Source of the DNA: Pedobacter frigidisoli
GTDB lineage: Bacteria > Bacteroidota > Bacteroidia > Sphingobacteriales > Sphingobacteriaceae
Direction of reading: 5' to 3'
NCBI RefSeq assembly: GCF_004331675.1
Contig: NZ_SJSN01000003.1
Span: 248,001 to 312,000 of the forward strand
Length of the DNA stretch: 64,000 bases
The notes below the pieces were generated by a model. It did no database searches. It was not told where the DNA came from and saw nothing but the letters and a program-made list of their open reading frames with translations. The position numbers and the translations under genes are program-made. Below, piece after piece: positions 1-8,372 of this stretch (position 1 is the stretch's first letter; each line of letters starts with the position of its first letter).

Positions 1-627
1 ATATTTACGCAACTTACTCAAGAACACATCCATACTACGTCCATTAAAATAGTTATCGTCGTGCCAAATGCTCAATAATGCCTCTTCTCTAGTCAAAACC
101 GTATTTTTCTTTAGGCATAATAAACGCAATAATTCAGCTTCCTTAGTCGATAGCTTTTGTGTTTCCTCACCATTTGCAATAATTTGTGTGGTATAATCGA
201 AAATATATTTTCCCACTGAGAATTGAGTTTCCGCAGCTTCTTCGTTTTGATCACCTTTACCTGCTACACGCTTGAACATGGCATTTATGCGAAGCAAAAG
301 CTCTTCGATACGGAAAGGTTTTGTAATGTAATCATCGCCACCTAGATCATACGCCGCAGATTTATCTTCGAGCATGGTTTTGGCCGTTGCAAAAATAATC
401 GGAATGTGGGCATTTACCTTCCTCACATCCTTGCCCAATGTAAAACCATCCTTTTTAGGCATCATTACATCAAAAATGCAGAGATCGAAACTTTGTTTAT
501 TAAAGGCTTTTAAACCTTCTTCGCCATCGGTACACAGCACAACATCAAACTTTCCCTTTAGCTGCAAATAATCTTGTAGCAATAAACCTAAATTCGGATC
601 GTCTTCAACCAGAAGTATTTTTTTCAT
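1..627 (-). CDS. OmpR/PhoB-type response regulator, 3' end cut by window edge
   Basis: This gene runs off the left edge; 209 residues are visible, starting with MKKILLVEDDPNLG. Residues 1-120 are a receiver domain: the acidic pair ED at 8-9, the phosphoacceptor Asp in FDVMMPKKDG near residue 52 and the conserved KPF motif near residue 104. The rest reads as an OmpR-type winged-helix DNA-binding domain (LSTKEAELLRLLC, followed by VLTREEALLSIW), and it breaks off within the recognition helix region. Such proteins bind promoter DNA as phosphorylated dimers. It lies 173 bp downstream of the histidine kinase at 801-2633 on the same strand, so that kinase is its likely partner. The regulon cannot be told from the sequence. 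Confidence 0.93.
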   Translation of the reverse strand, partial: MKKILLVEDDPNLGLLLQDYLQLKGKFDVVLCTDGEEGLKAFNKQSFDLCIFDVMMPKKDGFTLGKDVRKVNAHIPIIFATAKTMLEDKSAAYDLGGDDYITKPFRIEELLLRINAMFKRVAGKGDQNEEAAETQFSVGKYIFDYTTQIIANGEETQKLSTKEAELLRLLCLKKNTVLTREEALLSIWHDDNYFNGRSMDVFLSKLRKY

Positions 628-800
628 TTTCTTAATTTTATTCACTTATGTAGCATTACCTACACTCAAAGTTTGATTCTGAATATGCCTAACGGTTTAA
701 CTGTTGTGACGATTAAATAATATGCCACTATCAGGCAGATTAAACCTGCTTAATTGCTATGTATCGATAAAGCAACCTTTTGTACCGATGTTTGGTCGAT

Positions 801-2633
801 TTATAAAGGTAAAGATATTTCGAACGTTGTGCCCCTATCTTTTTCGCTACTTACCTTAATGCTGCCGTTAAGTTTTTTAATAATATCCTGAACGTAGTTT
901 AACCCAAGTCCGAAACCTTTAACATCGTGCAAATTACCCGTTGGAACCCTGTAAAACTGATCAAAAACCCGTTTAGATTGCTCTTTGGTCATTCCAATTC
1001 CTTTATCTGAAATTTCGATGATTAAATTTTTGCTTGTATTTCTAGTTGATATTGTAATGTCTGGCGTATCAACACTGTATTTATTTGCATTATCTATCAG
1101 GTTGTAAATTACATTTGATAGATGCAATTCATCGCCAAAAACGGTTGCATTTTCGGCATCTGTATTTACGGTCACTATGGCATTTCTTTTTTGAAGTTGA
1201 AGACCCATGCTATCTAAAACGATAATGATGAGGTCGTTCATATCTACCTCGGTATTATCCATGTGAAGCTCGCTTTTTTCTAATCGGGCAATACTTAAAA
1301 CACGTTCTATATGACTCCCCAAACGCACATTTTCATCATAAATAATGTTAGCCAGACGCTTCAACCTCACTTTATCTTCCGTAACTTCCGGATCTTTTAA
1401 GGCCTCGCTGGCAATCATAATCGTAGCCACTGGAGTTTTAAACTCGTGCGTCATGTTATTGATGAAATCTGTTTTCATTTCTGATATTTTCTTCTGCTTC
1501 ACAATGGTGTAAAGTGTATAAGAAAATATGAAGACCAATACCAATAATAAGCCCCCAGAAGAAGCCAGTGTTGCGCTTAAGTTAGAAAGGATGGCCGAAT
1601 TCTTATTTGGAAAACTAACGATTAACATCCCTGGATCGCGAAATAAATCGTTACCAAATAATGGTGTTTTATAAGTATTTTCTGGTAAAAACTCACCCTG
1701 AATGTTAGATACGTTTGTATAAATGGTAGAATCCTTTTTTGCTAGAGATACGCGATAAGCAGGTTTTAAATTGATATTATTGGCTAAGAGTTCTTGTTTT
1801 AAGATATTACCCAACGAATTTAAATCGATGCGTTTGTATATTGGAACGTTTACCTCCTGTAATTCTTTTGAAACATCTTCTACTACACTTAAGCGGGTGT
1901 AAGTAAAGGTATCTTTTCCTAAGGCAGCGATTTTTAATCCTAATTTTTTCTTCGCAATATCATCCTCACGCTTAAATTTCTTTTCTAGATCATCAGAAAT
2001 TTTAGGCAACCCAACTAACAGTGGATTTCCGGTCATTGGATCAGCTACCAAATATCGAATCGTATCTGGCAAATTCTGGGGCGTTCTAAAATTAAAGGTT
2101 TTTGCATCTGGCGAAATCAACTTCGTCCTCATGCTATAGCCCTTTAGGTTTAAACTATTCAAATCAACCAAAGCGTCCATTTCTACATCCAAACGCGTAC
2201 CTGTGATAGATGATTTAGGTGCAGAAAGTGATTTAAACTCTGTTTCTGAGATTAATTTTGGTCCTCGGTAAGAAGCTCGAATGATACTATCTTGCTGGTT
2301 AAGGTAGTTTTCGATTTGGTTTTCTCGCTCGGCTTGTCTTAATTCGGATTCTTGTGCATATTGCTGCCTTAAATCTTTAACATCAAGCCCTCTTTGTCTC
2401 GAATCTTGCAAGTATTTTAACCTTTTCTCCGCATCCTTTTTATTAAGATGATCGGCTACATTTCTACGCTGAACCTTATTTACAACTGCAGTTAACGTTT
2501 GATTTACCTGCTCATCGAAAAGCTGTGATTTTAGTTTGTACGATTCCCTGATGTAATACAGCTGCATTACAAATACACCAAGCAAAGCAACCGTCATTAA
2601 AACGGTAATAAACCAAAAACTCTTTTTCTTCAT
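801..2633 (-). CDS. Membrane sensor histidine kinase, partner of the 1-627 regulator
   Basis: The 610-residue protein has an N-terminal membrane helix (about 7-27), a long predicted periplasmic region of about 320 residues rich in Glu/Arg/Gln near residues 60-120, and a second helix near 357-380. A HisKA domain follows with the phosphorylatable His in MTHEFKTP (about residue 396), then a HATPase domain with N box (NVIYNLIDNANKY), DKGIGM and GFGLGLNY motifs. It is therefore a classical two-transmembrane sensor kinase that phosphorylates a receiver. The periplasmic sensor region resembles nothing I can name, so the signal is unknown. The regulator gene follows on the same strand. A start at the MKKKSFWF methionine fits the positively charged end of the membrane helix. 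Confidence 0.93.
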   Translation of the reverse strand: MKKKSFWFITVLMTVALLGVFVMQLYYIRESYKLKSQLFDEQVNQTLTAVVNKVQRRNVADHLNKKDAEKRLKYLQDSRQRGLDVKDLRQQYAQESELRQAERENQIENYLNQQDSIIRASYRGPKLISETEFKSLSAPKSSITGTRLDVEMDALVDLNSLNLKGYSMRTKLISPDAKTFNFRTPQNLPDTIRYLVADPMTGNPLLVGLPKISDDLEKKFKREDDIAKKKLGLKIAALGKDTFTYTRLSVVEDVSKELQEVNVPIYKRIDLNSLGNILKQELLANNINLKPAYRVSLAKKDSTIYTNVSNIQGEFLPENTYKTPLFGNDLFRDPGMLIVSFPNKNSAILSNLSATLASSGGLLLVLVFIFSYTLYTIVKQKKISEMKTDFINNMTHEFKTPVATIMIASEALKDPEVTEDKVRLKRLANIIYDENVRLGSHIERVLSIARLEKSELHMDNTEVDMNDLIIIVLDSMGLQLQKRNAIVTVNTDAENATVFGDELHLSNVIYNLIDNANKYSVDTPDITISTRNTSKNLIIEISDKGIGMTKEQSKRVFDQFYRVPTGNLHDVKGFGLGLNYVQDIIKKLNGSIKVSSEKDRGTTFEISLPL

Positions 2634-2790
2634 TAAATAAAATTGATCAGCAATTACTAAAGGACGGGAAGCCTTAATCTACTATCAATCATCAAAAATA
2701 ACGAATAACGAATTGATGCTGTTGTTTTTAACATAATTTAACAAGGGATGGCAATCCATTATAAGCAAGGCAGATGGAGGGTTTTTTCCA

Positions 2791-2820
2791 CAAAAAATGC
2801 CGAGGCAAAAGTCTCGGCAT
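2791..2820 (-). terminator. Rho-independent terminator after the DUF3127 gene
   Basis: An 8-bp perfect stem (2797-2804 with 2813-2820, core TGCCGAG) closes an 8-nt loop. On the minus strand it is followed by a T run (2792-2797). It sits 37 bp beyond the stop codon of the minus-strand gene at 2857-3225. Confidence 0.8.
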
Positions 2821-2856
2821 GGTTCAAAATTGTTTGATTTAAAAAAGATTCTTTAT

Positions 2857-3225
2857 TTAGAAAGGCAAGTCATCGTCTTCACCTGCTGTTGTGCTTACAT
2901 CAACTGGAGCTGCATAAGCTGGAGTAGCTGCTGTTGGAGCGCCTGCCGCAATAGCATTAATTCTCCAAATTACTAAACTATTAAAATATGATGTTTTACC
3001 TGCTTTATCTGTCCAAGGGCGACCGCGTAAATTAAAGAAAACCTCAACCTCATCGCCTGCTTTAAATGTATCTAATAATGCGGTTTTATCTTGCAAAGCC
3101 TCAAAACGAATATATTCTGGGTATGTTGGGTTTTCTGCAAATTCTACTATTAAATCACGTTTTTTAAACGTTTCACTTACTTGCTGTGTGGCACCTACTT
3201 CGTGTACTTTTCCTTTAATTTCCAT
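2857..3225 (-). CDS. DUF3127 family protein with SSB-like acidic tail
   Basis: The 122-residue product starts at MEIKGKVHEVG; an in-frame upstream start at 3258 would add an unlikely hydrophobic extension. The body (GKVHEVG, TFKKRDLIVEF, YPEYIRFEALQDKTALLD, EVEVFFNLRGRPW, YFNSLVIWRI) matches what I know of DUF3127, a Bacteroidota family with an OB-fold appearance. An Ala/Pro/Thr-rich linker follows and the protein ends in GEDDDLPF, the same layout as single-stranded DNA-binding proteins, whose acidic DDDIPF tip recruits partner proteins. Function is unproven; ssDNA or RNA binding is an inference. It is divergent from the methyltransferase gene, with 68 bp between starts, and a clear terminator follows. 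Confidence 0.85.
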   Translation of the reverse strand: MEIKGKVHEVGATQQVSETFKKRDLIVEFAENPTYPEYIRFEALQDKTALLDTFKAGDEVEVFFNLRGRPWTDKAGKTSYFNSLVIWRINAIAAGAPTAATPAYAAPVDVSTTAGEDDDLPF

Positions 3226-3293
3226 AACTAATACTAATATTGTACTTACTAACACCAAATCTCTATAATTTTATTGATAACTTCGCATATATT

Positions 3294-4475
3294 ATGATGC
3301 AAGTTTTCCACAATAAAAGCAAGGTAATCATTACCTGCAACAAGCGCCTTTCTCCGTATTTACAAGATGAGGTTACGGCTTTAGGCTATACCATTGAACG
3401 GGCCTTTCCTACTGGCGTTGAGTTAAATATCACCCTTACAGAGTGTATTAAGCTAAATTTGAACTTGCGTTGTGCCAGTCAGATTTTGTATTCGATAAAA
3501 AATTTCAAGGCCATTACGCCAGATGATTTATACAATGAGATTGGTACCATTGAGTGGGAGGAATTGATCGATTTTTCTGGTTATTTCTCGGTTACCTCGA
3601 ACGTAGACAATCCAAATATTACCACGCCATTGTTTGCCAACTTAAAGGTTAAGGATGCAATTGTAGATCGCATGAAAGAGAAAAAAGGCATTCGCCCAAA
3701 TTCTGGTTCCGATGGCAATAAGGCAGTTGTACATTTATACTGGAAAGATGCTGAGGCTGATGTCTTTATTGATACCTCGGGCGAAACATTGGCAAAACAT
3801 GGTTATCGTAAAATTCCAGGCAAAGCACCAATGCTCGAGGCACTGGCTTCTGGTGTGATATATGCCACAAACTGGGATAAAAAATCACCGTTTATCAATC
3901 CAATGTGCGGATCTGGCACCTTGGCTATTGAAGCGGCATTAATCGCCACCAACCGTGCCCCAGGCTTATACCGTATGAACTATGGTTTTATGCATATTCT
4001 TGGTTACAACGAGGAAGAATTCTTTGCTGAGCGTAGAATTTTAAAGGATCAGGTGATTAAAAATGTAGATCTTAAAATTATAGCTACCGATCTTTCTGAA
4101 GATGCCGTAGAAGTTACCCGTAAAAATGCAAAAACTGCTGGAGTAGATACTTTTATGGAGTTTGAGGTATGCGATTTTGAACTTACCGAAGTTCCTGAAG
4201 ATGGTAGAGGCGTTGTAGTTTTCAATCCTGAATATGGAGAACGTTTAGGTGTGCATAGCAAATTAGAATCTACTTACAAACGCATGGGCGATTTCTTGAA
4301 ATCAAAGTGTAAAGGTTATTCTGGTTATATTTTTACTGGAAACCCCGATCTTGCCAAAAAAATTGGCTTAAAGGCTTCCAAAAAAGTAGAATTCTACAAT
4401 GGTAAATTAGATTGCCGAATGCTAGAATATGAACTTTACGATGGCACTCGCCGAGCACCCCAAATAGACGCCTAG
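3294..4475 (+). CDS. THUMP-domain class I SAM-dependent RNA methyltransferase
   Basis: About 393 residues from MMQVFHNKSKV; the longer frame from 3240 would overlap the divergent promoter. Residues about 10-150 look like a ferredoxin-like plus THUMP RNA-binding region (LFANLKVKDAIVDRM). A Rossmann methyltransferase follows, with the family's NPMCGSGTLAIEAAL SAM-binding loop near residue 202, ATDLSEDAVEVTRKNA, and a catalytic-loop motif NPEYGERLG where E. coli RlmL-type enzymes have NPPYGERL. The family methylates guanine N2 in rRNA or tRNA (RlmL/TrmN-like); the target here cannot be read from sequence. It stands alone on the plus strand. Confidence 0.88.
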   Translation: MMQVFHNKSKVIITCNKRLSPYLQDEVTALGYTIERAFPTGVELNITLTECIKLNLNLRCASQILYSIKNFKAITPDDLYNEIGTIEWEELIDFSGYFSVTSNVDNPNITTPLFANLKVKDAIVDRMKEKKGIRPNSGSDGNKAVVHLYWKDAEADVFIDTSGETLAKHGYRKIPGKAPMLEALASGVIYATNWDKKSPFINPMCGSGTLAIEAALIATNRAPGLYRMNYGFMHILGYNEEEFFAERRILKDQVIKNVDLKIIATDLSEDAVEVTRKNAKTAGVDTFMEFEVCDFELTEVPEDGRGVVVFNPEYGERLGVHSKLESTYKRMGDFLKSKCKGYSGYIFTGNPDLAKKIGLKASKKVEFYNGKLDCRMLEYELYDGTRRAPQIDA

Positions 4476-4541
4476 TCTTTTTGCTTGAAAATTAATATAT
4501 TACGCTCTCTTACGTACCATAACGTAGATAATTTTTATTAT

Positions 4542-5036
4542 ATGGAATTTGATGACATGGATCATATGCCCGAATGGGAGCATTTTAGCCGCTTTGGCCG
4601 AGATGATGAGGATGAAGAAAATTTATCAACTGATGATGCAGAAAAAGTTAGACTAAAAGTTACTAGGGCAAAAAGCCTATATAACCAAGCTAGGGCTGTT
4701 TATAAATATGCAGCCCTATTTTGCGAAACTCTGAAAGGTGAGATGGCTGAAATGACTGCAAGCCTGATTATGCAAAATGCGTTAATGCTTTGCCCAAAAA
4801 TTATTGGCGCTGAAGGCGCAGATATGTATATTTTAAGAATGGAAAACGCTTCAATTATTCGCACCAATTGCCGTGAACTCGAAACGCAGGTTCGTGCCGC
4901 AGATATGTTTGAGATTTGCACTCCAGAATATAAGGATATCGTATTGGATGAAATTGAAAAATTCCGTGTCTTATTTGTTGAATGGGTTAAATACTTTGAA
5001 AAAGATGAATTTGAGGATGATTGGGGATTATATTAA
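4542..5036 (+). CDS. Conserved-looking hypothetical acidic protein
   Basis: I do not recognise this 164-residue protein. The ATG at 4542 (MEFDDMDHMPEWEHF) is preferred to an upstream TTG at 4485. The N-terminus is strongly acidic (DDEDEENLSTDDAEK); the rest is predicted mostly helical, with two Cys (LMLCPKIIG and IRTNCREL) and a C-terminal acidic helix. No signal peptide or membrane segment is visible, so it is probably cytoplasmic. It lies 66 bp after the RNA methyltransferase on the same strand and may be co-transcribed with it. Confidence 0.6.
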   Translation: MEFDDMDHMPEWEHFSRFGRDDEDEENLSTDDAEKVRLKVTRAKSLYNQARAVYKYAALFCETLKGEMAEMTASLIMQNALMLCPKIIGAEGADMYILRMENASIIRTNCRELETQVRAADMFEICTPEYKDIVLDEIEKFRVLFVEWVKYFEKDEFEDDWGLY

Positions 5037-5343
5037 TCTTCAGTGCCGCTTTTTTATCTTCAAAACCTAAAACCTATATAGGGAAACAACATGTTTTAAT
5101 CCCTCCTACCAATTAGCAATCCGTAGATTATCCAGTTCTATTGAATAAATCAATGTTTAAACTTTTTTTAGCAAAAAAAATATGTTTACCATTGCTAATC
5201 AGTTTAAAAACATCATATTAGAATAGATTAAACTTTTATCTACAAAACTTGTTATAGTAATTCGTTTGTTTGTCCTTTTTGCATAATTCCTTATAGTGCT
5301 AAAAAAACCTTAAGAAAAATCTAAACTGGCCGAAGTCTCGTAC
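5037..5343. other. AT-rich intergenic stretch, no recognisable element
   Basis: These 307 bp carry no convincing reading frame, hairpin terminator or repeat shared with the rest of the window. The last 100 bp presumably hold the promoter of the HTH gene at 5344, but I could not place a clear -7 box. Confidence 0.5.
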
Positions 5344-5655
5344 ATGAAAGAAACATTTAAAATTATCCCTAATATGGAAGATGTATTGGCTTTGAAGACG
5401 AAGAATGTTGCTGGGAATATTAGAAAAATCAGAGAATACAGAGATTATACTCAAGATTATCTTGCAGCAAAACTTAAAATATCCCAAAATGCTTATAGCA
5501 AAATTGAGCTAGGATATAGTAAATTAACTGTTGACCGTTTGTTTCAAATAGCGGCAATTTTAGAAGTTGAAGTGCCTCATCTATTGACACTTAATCACAA
5601 TGATTTAATAAAGATTATTGCTGATGATGAAAGTAGAGCAGTAGCAGCGAATTAA
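5344..5655 (+). CDS. XRE-family helix-turn-helix regulator, small
   Basis: A 103-residue protein with an HTH_3-type domain at residues about 25-82: NIRKIREYRDYTQDYLAAKL, then the recognition helix ISQNAYSKIELGYSKL and TVDRLFQIAAILEVEV. The N-terminal 20 residues and the C-terminal tail (IIADDESRAVAAN) show no other domain. Such proteins bind operator DNA as dimers; the targets are unknown. No toxin gene is adjacent, so an antitoxin role is not supported. Spacing to the next gene (75 bp) leaves co-transcription open. Confidence 0.85.
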   Translation: MKETFKIIPNMEDVLALKTKNVAGNIRKIREYRDYTQDYLAAKLKISQNAYSKIELGYSKLTVDRLFQIAAILEVEVPHLLTLNHNDLIKIIADDESRAVAAN

Positions 5656-5730
5656 TATTCGCTGTTTTCTGTTGATATCATTTCTTTCTACCTGCACATA
5701 TTTCCAATACCTTTGGAACAAATAATTATT

Positions 5731-6375
5731 ATGCAGGACCATATTCTAAAAACCATCGATTTTGTTAAGCAAACGTTAGCCCATGCCGAAGCTGGTCATG
5801 ATTGGTTTCATATTGAGCGAGTTTTTAAAACTTCTCAAAATATTAATCAAAACGAAAAAGGCGATGAACTTGTTGTGGCCTTTGCAGCCTTATTACATGA
5901 TATTGCCGATCCAAAATTTAATGATGGCGACGAAGAATTGGGGCCAAATGTGGCAGAATCTTTCTTAAAATCTATTGCTGTTGATGAAGAAACGGTTGAA
6001 CATGTAAAATTGATCATTCAAAATATGTCTTTTAAGAATAGTTTTGATGATACCAGTTTTACCTCAAAGGAAATGCAAATTGTTCAGGATGCCGATCGAT
6101 TAGATGCCATTGGTGCCATTGGTATCGCAAGGGCATTTACCTATGGAGGTTTCAAAAACCGTGTACTTTACGATCCTGCCATTCTACCAGAGCAGCACCT
6201 AACCAAAGAAACCTATAAAAATACAACTGCTCCAACCATCAATCACTTTTACGAAAAGTTGCTTCTATTAAAAGATATGATGAATACGGAAGCTGGAAAG
6301 GCGATTGCGCAGGAACGACATGATTTCATGCTTTTGTATTTAGATCATTTTTATAATGAGTGGGAAGGTAATTAG
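5731..6375 (+). CDS. HD-domain phosphohydrolase (YpgQ/YedJ-like)
   Basis: The 214-residue protein starts at MQDHILKTIDF; a TTG at 5713 would add six residues. The HD metal-binding signature is complete: HDWFHIERV near residue 27, then LLHDIAD near residue 62 and VQDADRLDAIGAIGIARAF near residue 125. The last motif is typical of the YpgQ/YedJ group, of which some members hydrolyse nucleoside triphosphates to pyrophosphate and monophosphate; I place it there by motif only. It is a single-domain, soluble protein. Substrate is not determinable here. Confidence 0.88.
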   Translation: MQDHILKTIDFVKQTLAHAEAGHDWFHIERVFKTSQNINQNEKGDELVVAFAALLHDIADPKFNDGDEELGPNVAESFLKSIAVDEETVEHVKLIIQNMSFKNSFDDTSFTSKEMQIVQDADRLDAIGAIGIARAFTYGGFKNRVLYDPAILPEQHLTKETYKNTTAPTINHFYEKLLLLKDMMNTEAGKAIAQERHDFMLLYLDHFYNEWEGN

Positions 6376-6449
6376 GTTAATTTAAAATACTTATATCTAA
6401 GTATTTCATAATAAGATATTTGAGCTTAACTTTATAAAAATTAGCCCTC

Positions 6450-6977
6450 ATGAAATCTTATCAATTAAAATATCACAAAAATAGTGTGCTATTAATTGCA
6501 ATGCTTGTCATTCCATTTTTCTTTATTTCCCTGCTGTTTTACATTCTATTTAGTTTACCAACTTCCATTTCAGAATTATCTATTTTGGCTTTGGTATTAT
6601 CTTCGATCGCTTCTGTTTTTTTACTTTTATTTTGGGTTAAAGAAACTCAGATTTTCGTTACCGCTAAAATAATTATCAATAATGAGGGGATTGCGTTTGA
6701 ACTAAAAAAATCCTCACTCTTTTACTGGCGAACTTCGTTTTTCTCGGGATGGGAAAGAGTAAGTAATATTACTGAAATGTTCGATAATCACAATGGGGGA
6801 TATTTTTATCAAATTACATTTAAGAATCCTGCGTTTACCGTAAATTTTAGTCCATTAAAAAACCACCAATTAGAAGCTGAGCATTTCTTTGCCGAGCTGC
6901 AGTATTATCAGGAAAATTTCAATCTTGATCATAATATTCCATTTGTTAGAAATCACTCTCTCAAATCTTTCGCATAA
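6450..6977 (+). CDS. Hypothetical protein with two N-terminal membrane helices
   Basis: 175 residues. Two hydrophobic segments (about 15-38 and 43-65) are followed by a soluble domain of about 110 residues containing FSGWERVSNITEMF, which resembles bacterial PH-like or DUF-type membrane-associated proteins only vaguely. I do not recognise a family. It is probably an inner-membrane protein with a cytoplasmic C-terminal domain. It lies 74 bp after the HD hydrolase and about 100 bp before the radical-SAM gene, all on the plus strand. Confidence 0.6.
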   Translation: MKSYQLKYHKNSVLLIAMLVIPFFFISLLFYILFSLPTSISELSILALVLSSIASVFLLLFWVKETQIFVTAKIIINNEGIAFELKKSSLFYWRTSFFSGWERVSNITEMFDNHNGGYFYQITFKNPAFTVNFSPLKNHQLEAEHFFAELQYYQENFNLDHNIPFVRNHSLKSFA

Positions 6978-7075
6978 ATTTAATGCGGTAATATTCCAAA
7001 ACAGAATAGGAATTAGAAAACATAATACTAATAAATTTAGTTTTAAAGCTATATTTGTTAGTAAATAATATTCCT

Positions 7076-8335
7076 ATGTCATTCGATCGAATTCGTGAAA
7101 AATTAAATATTTTGGCCGATGCTGCCAAGTATGATGTATCATGTTCATCTAGCGGCGGAACAAGAAAAAATGACAATAAAGGCTTGGGCGATAGTCACAG
7201 CTCGGGCATTTGCCATACCTACACTGAGGATGGGCGATGTGTTTCCTTGTTAAAAATTTTGCTAACCAACCACTGCATTTACGATTGTTTATTCTGCGTT
7301 TCGAGAAAAAGTAATGATGTAAAACGTGCCGCTTTTACAGTTGATGAAGTGGTAGAACTTACGATGAATTTTTACAGAAGAAATTACATTGAGGGATTGT
7401 TCTTGAGCTCGGGGATTTTCAAAAATGCCGATTTTACAATGGAAAGGTTGCTTTTGGTTTGTAAGAAACTTCGCTTGGAGCAAAATTACAATGGCTATAT
7501 CCATTTAAAAACCATTCCTGGCGCAAGCGATGAGTTAATAAAAGAGGCCGGATTATACGCTGATAGAATGAGCATTAATTTAGAAATGCCAACCGAGGCA
7601 GGATTGAAACTTTTAGCGCCCGAAAAAAGCCATGCCGACGTGATAAAACCATTAGCTTTTGTGCCGCAAAACATTACACAATTTGCTGCCGATAAAAAAT
7701 TAATCAAGCATGTTCCAAAATTTGTTCCTGCAGGGCAAAGTACCCAAATGGTTATTGGCGCTACGCCAGAAACCGATAAGGATATCATGTACACGGCGAA
7801 TGCTTTCTACAAAAATTTTTCTTTAAAACGAGTTTATTATTCTGGGTATGTTCCAATTAGCAACGATACAAGAATGCCTATTTTAGGAACACAACCACCT
7901 TTGTTAAGAGAAAATCGCTTGTATCAAACAGATTGGCTGATGCGTTTTTATGGTTTTAAGGTTCAGGAAATCTTAAATGATGCCAACCCGAATTTGGATG
8001 TAGATATCGATCCTAAACTGAGTTGGGCCATCCGCAATATGCAACATTTTCCAGTAGACATTAACAAAGCTGATTATAGAATGATCTTGAGAATTCCTGG
8101 TATTGGCGTAATGTCTGCACAAAAAATTGTTCAGGCCAGAAAGTTCGGCAAGCTGAGAATTGACCAACTTAAAAAAATTGGAGTTGCTTATAATCGGGCA
8201 AAGCACTTTATTACCTGTGCTGACAGTCCTTATCAATTAAAAGATTATCAAGGCACTCAGATTAAGGCATTTATTCTAGCAGAGAGTCAGAGTAAATATT
8301 TGAAGACAGATAGTAATCAAATGATTTTATTTTAG
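7076..8335 (+). CDS. Radical SAM protein of the UDG-linked DNA repair/modification type (TIGR03916-like)
   Basis: The 419-residue protein starts at MSFDRIREKLNILADAAKYDVSC; a TTG at 7055 is less likely. It carries a CxxxCxxC 4Fe-4S motif (C67, C71, C74 in CIYDCLFC) embedded in the family's LLTNHC...SRKSNDVKRAAFT context, an N-terminal Cys patch (SCSSSGGTR and SGICHTYTEDGRC), and a C-terminal helix-hairpin-helix (RIPGIGVMSAQKIVQARKFG, near 336-360) of the type that grips DNA backbone. I recognise the family named putative DNA modification/repair radical SAM protein, whose genes occur next to a DUF4130 gene or fused with a uracil-DNA-glycosylase domain. The partner lies 37 bp downstream. The chemistry is unknown. 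Confidence 0.9.
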   Translation: MSFDRIREKLNILADAAKYDVSCSSSGGTRKNDNKGLGDSHSSGICHTYTEDGRCVSLLKILLTNHCIYDCLFCVSRKSNDVKRAAFTVDEVVELTMNFYRRNYIEGLFLSSGIFKNADFTMERLLLVCKKLRLEQNYNGYIHLKTIPGASDELIKEAGLYADRMSINLEMPTEAGLKLLAPEKSHADVIKPLAFVPQNITQFAADKKLIKHVPKFVPAGQSTQMVIGATPETDKDIMYTANAFYKNFSLKRVYYSGYVPISNDTRMPILGTQPPLLRENRLYQTDWLMRFYGFKVQEILNDANPNLDVDIDPKLSWAIRNMQHFPVDINKADYRMILRIPGIGVMSAQKIVQARKFGKLRIDQLKKIGVAYNRAKHFITCADSPYQLKDYQGTQIKAFILAESQSKYLKTDSNQMILF

Positions 8336-8372
8336 ATTTTTAGTTTCTGAAACAAAGAAAACACGGAATTAA

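Noticed and set aside
2728-2743. TTAACA-N4-TTAACA upstream of the kinase gene at 801-2633
   Set aside because: The spacer is 4 bp rather than 5, and it is oriented away from the minus-strand gene with no -7 box next to it. Not counted as a third Pho box.
5344-5655. Toxin-antitoxin pair with the XRE-type protein as antitoxin
   Set aside because: No small toxin-like frame is adjacent; the next gene is an HD hydrolase 75 bp away.
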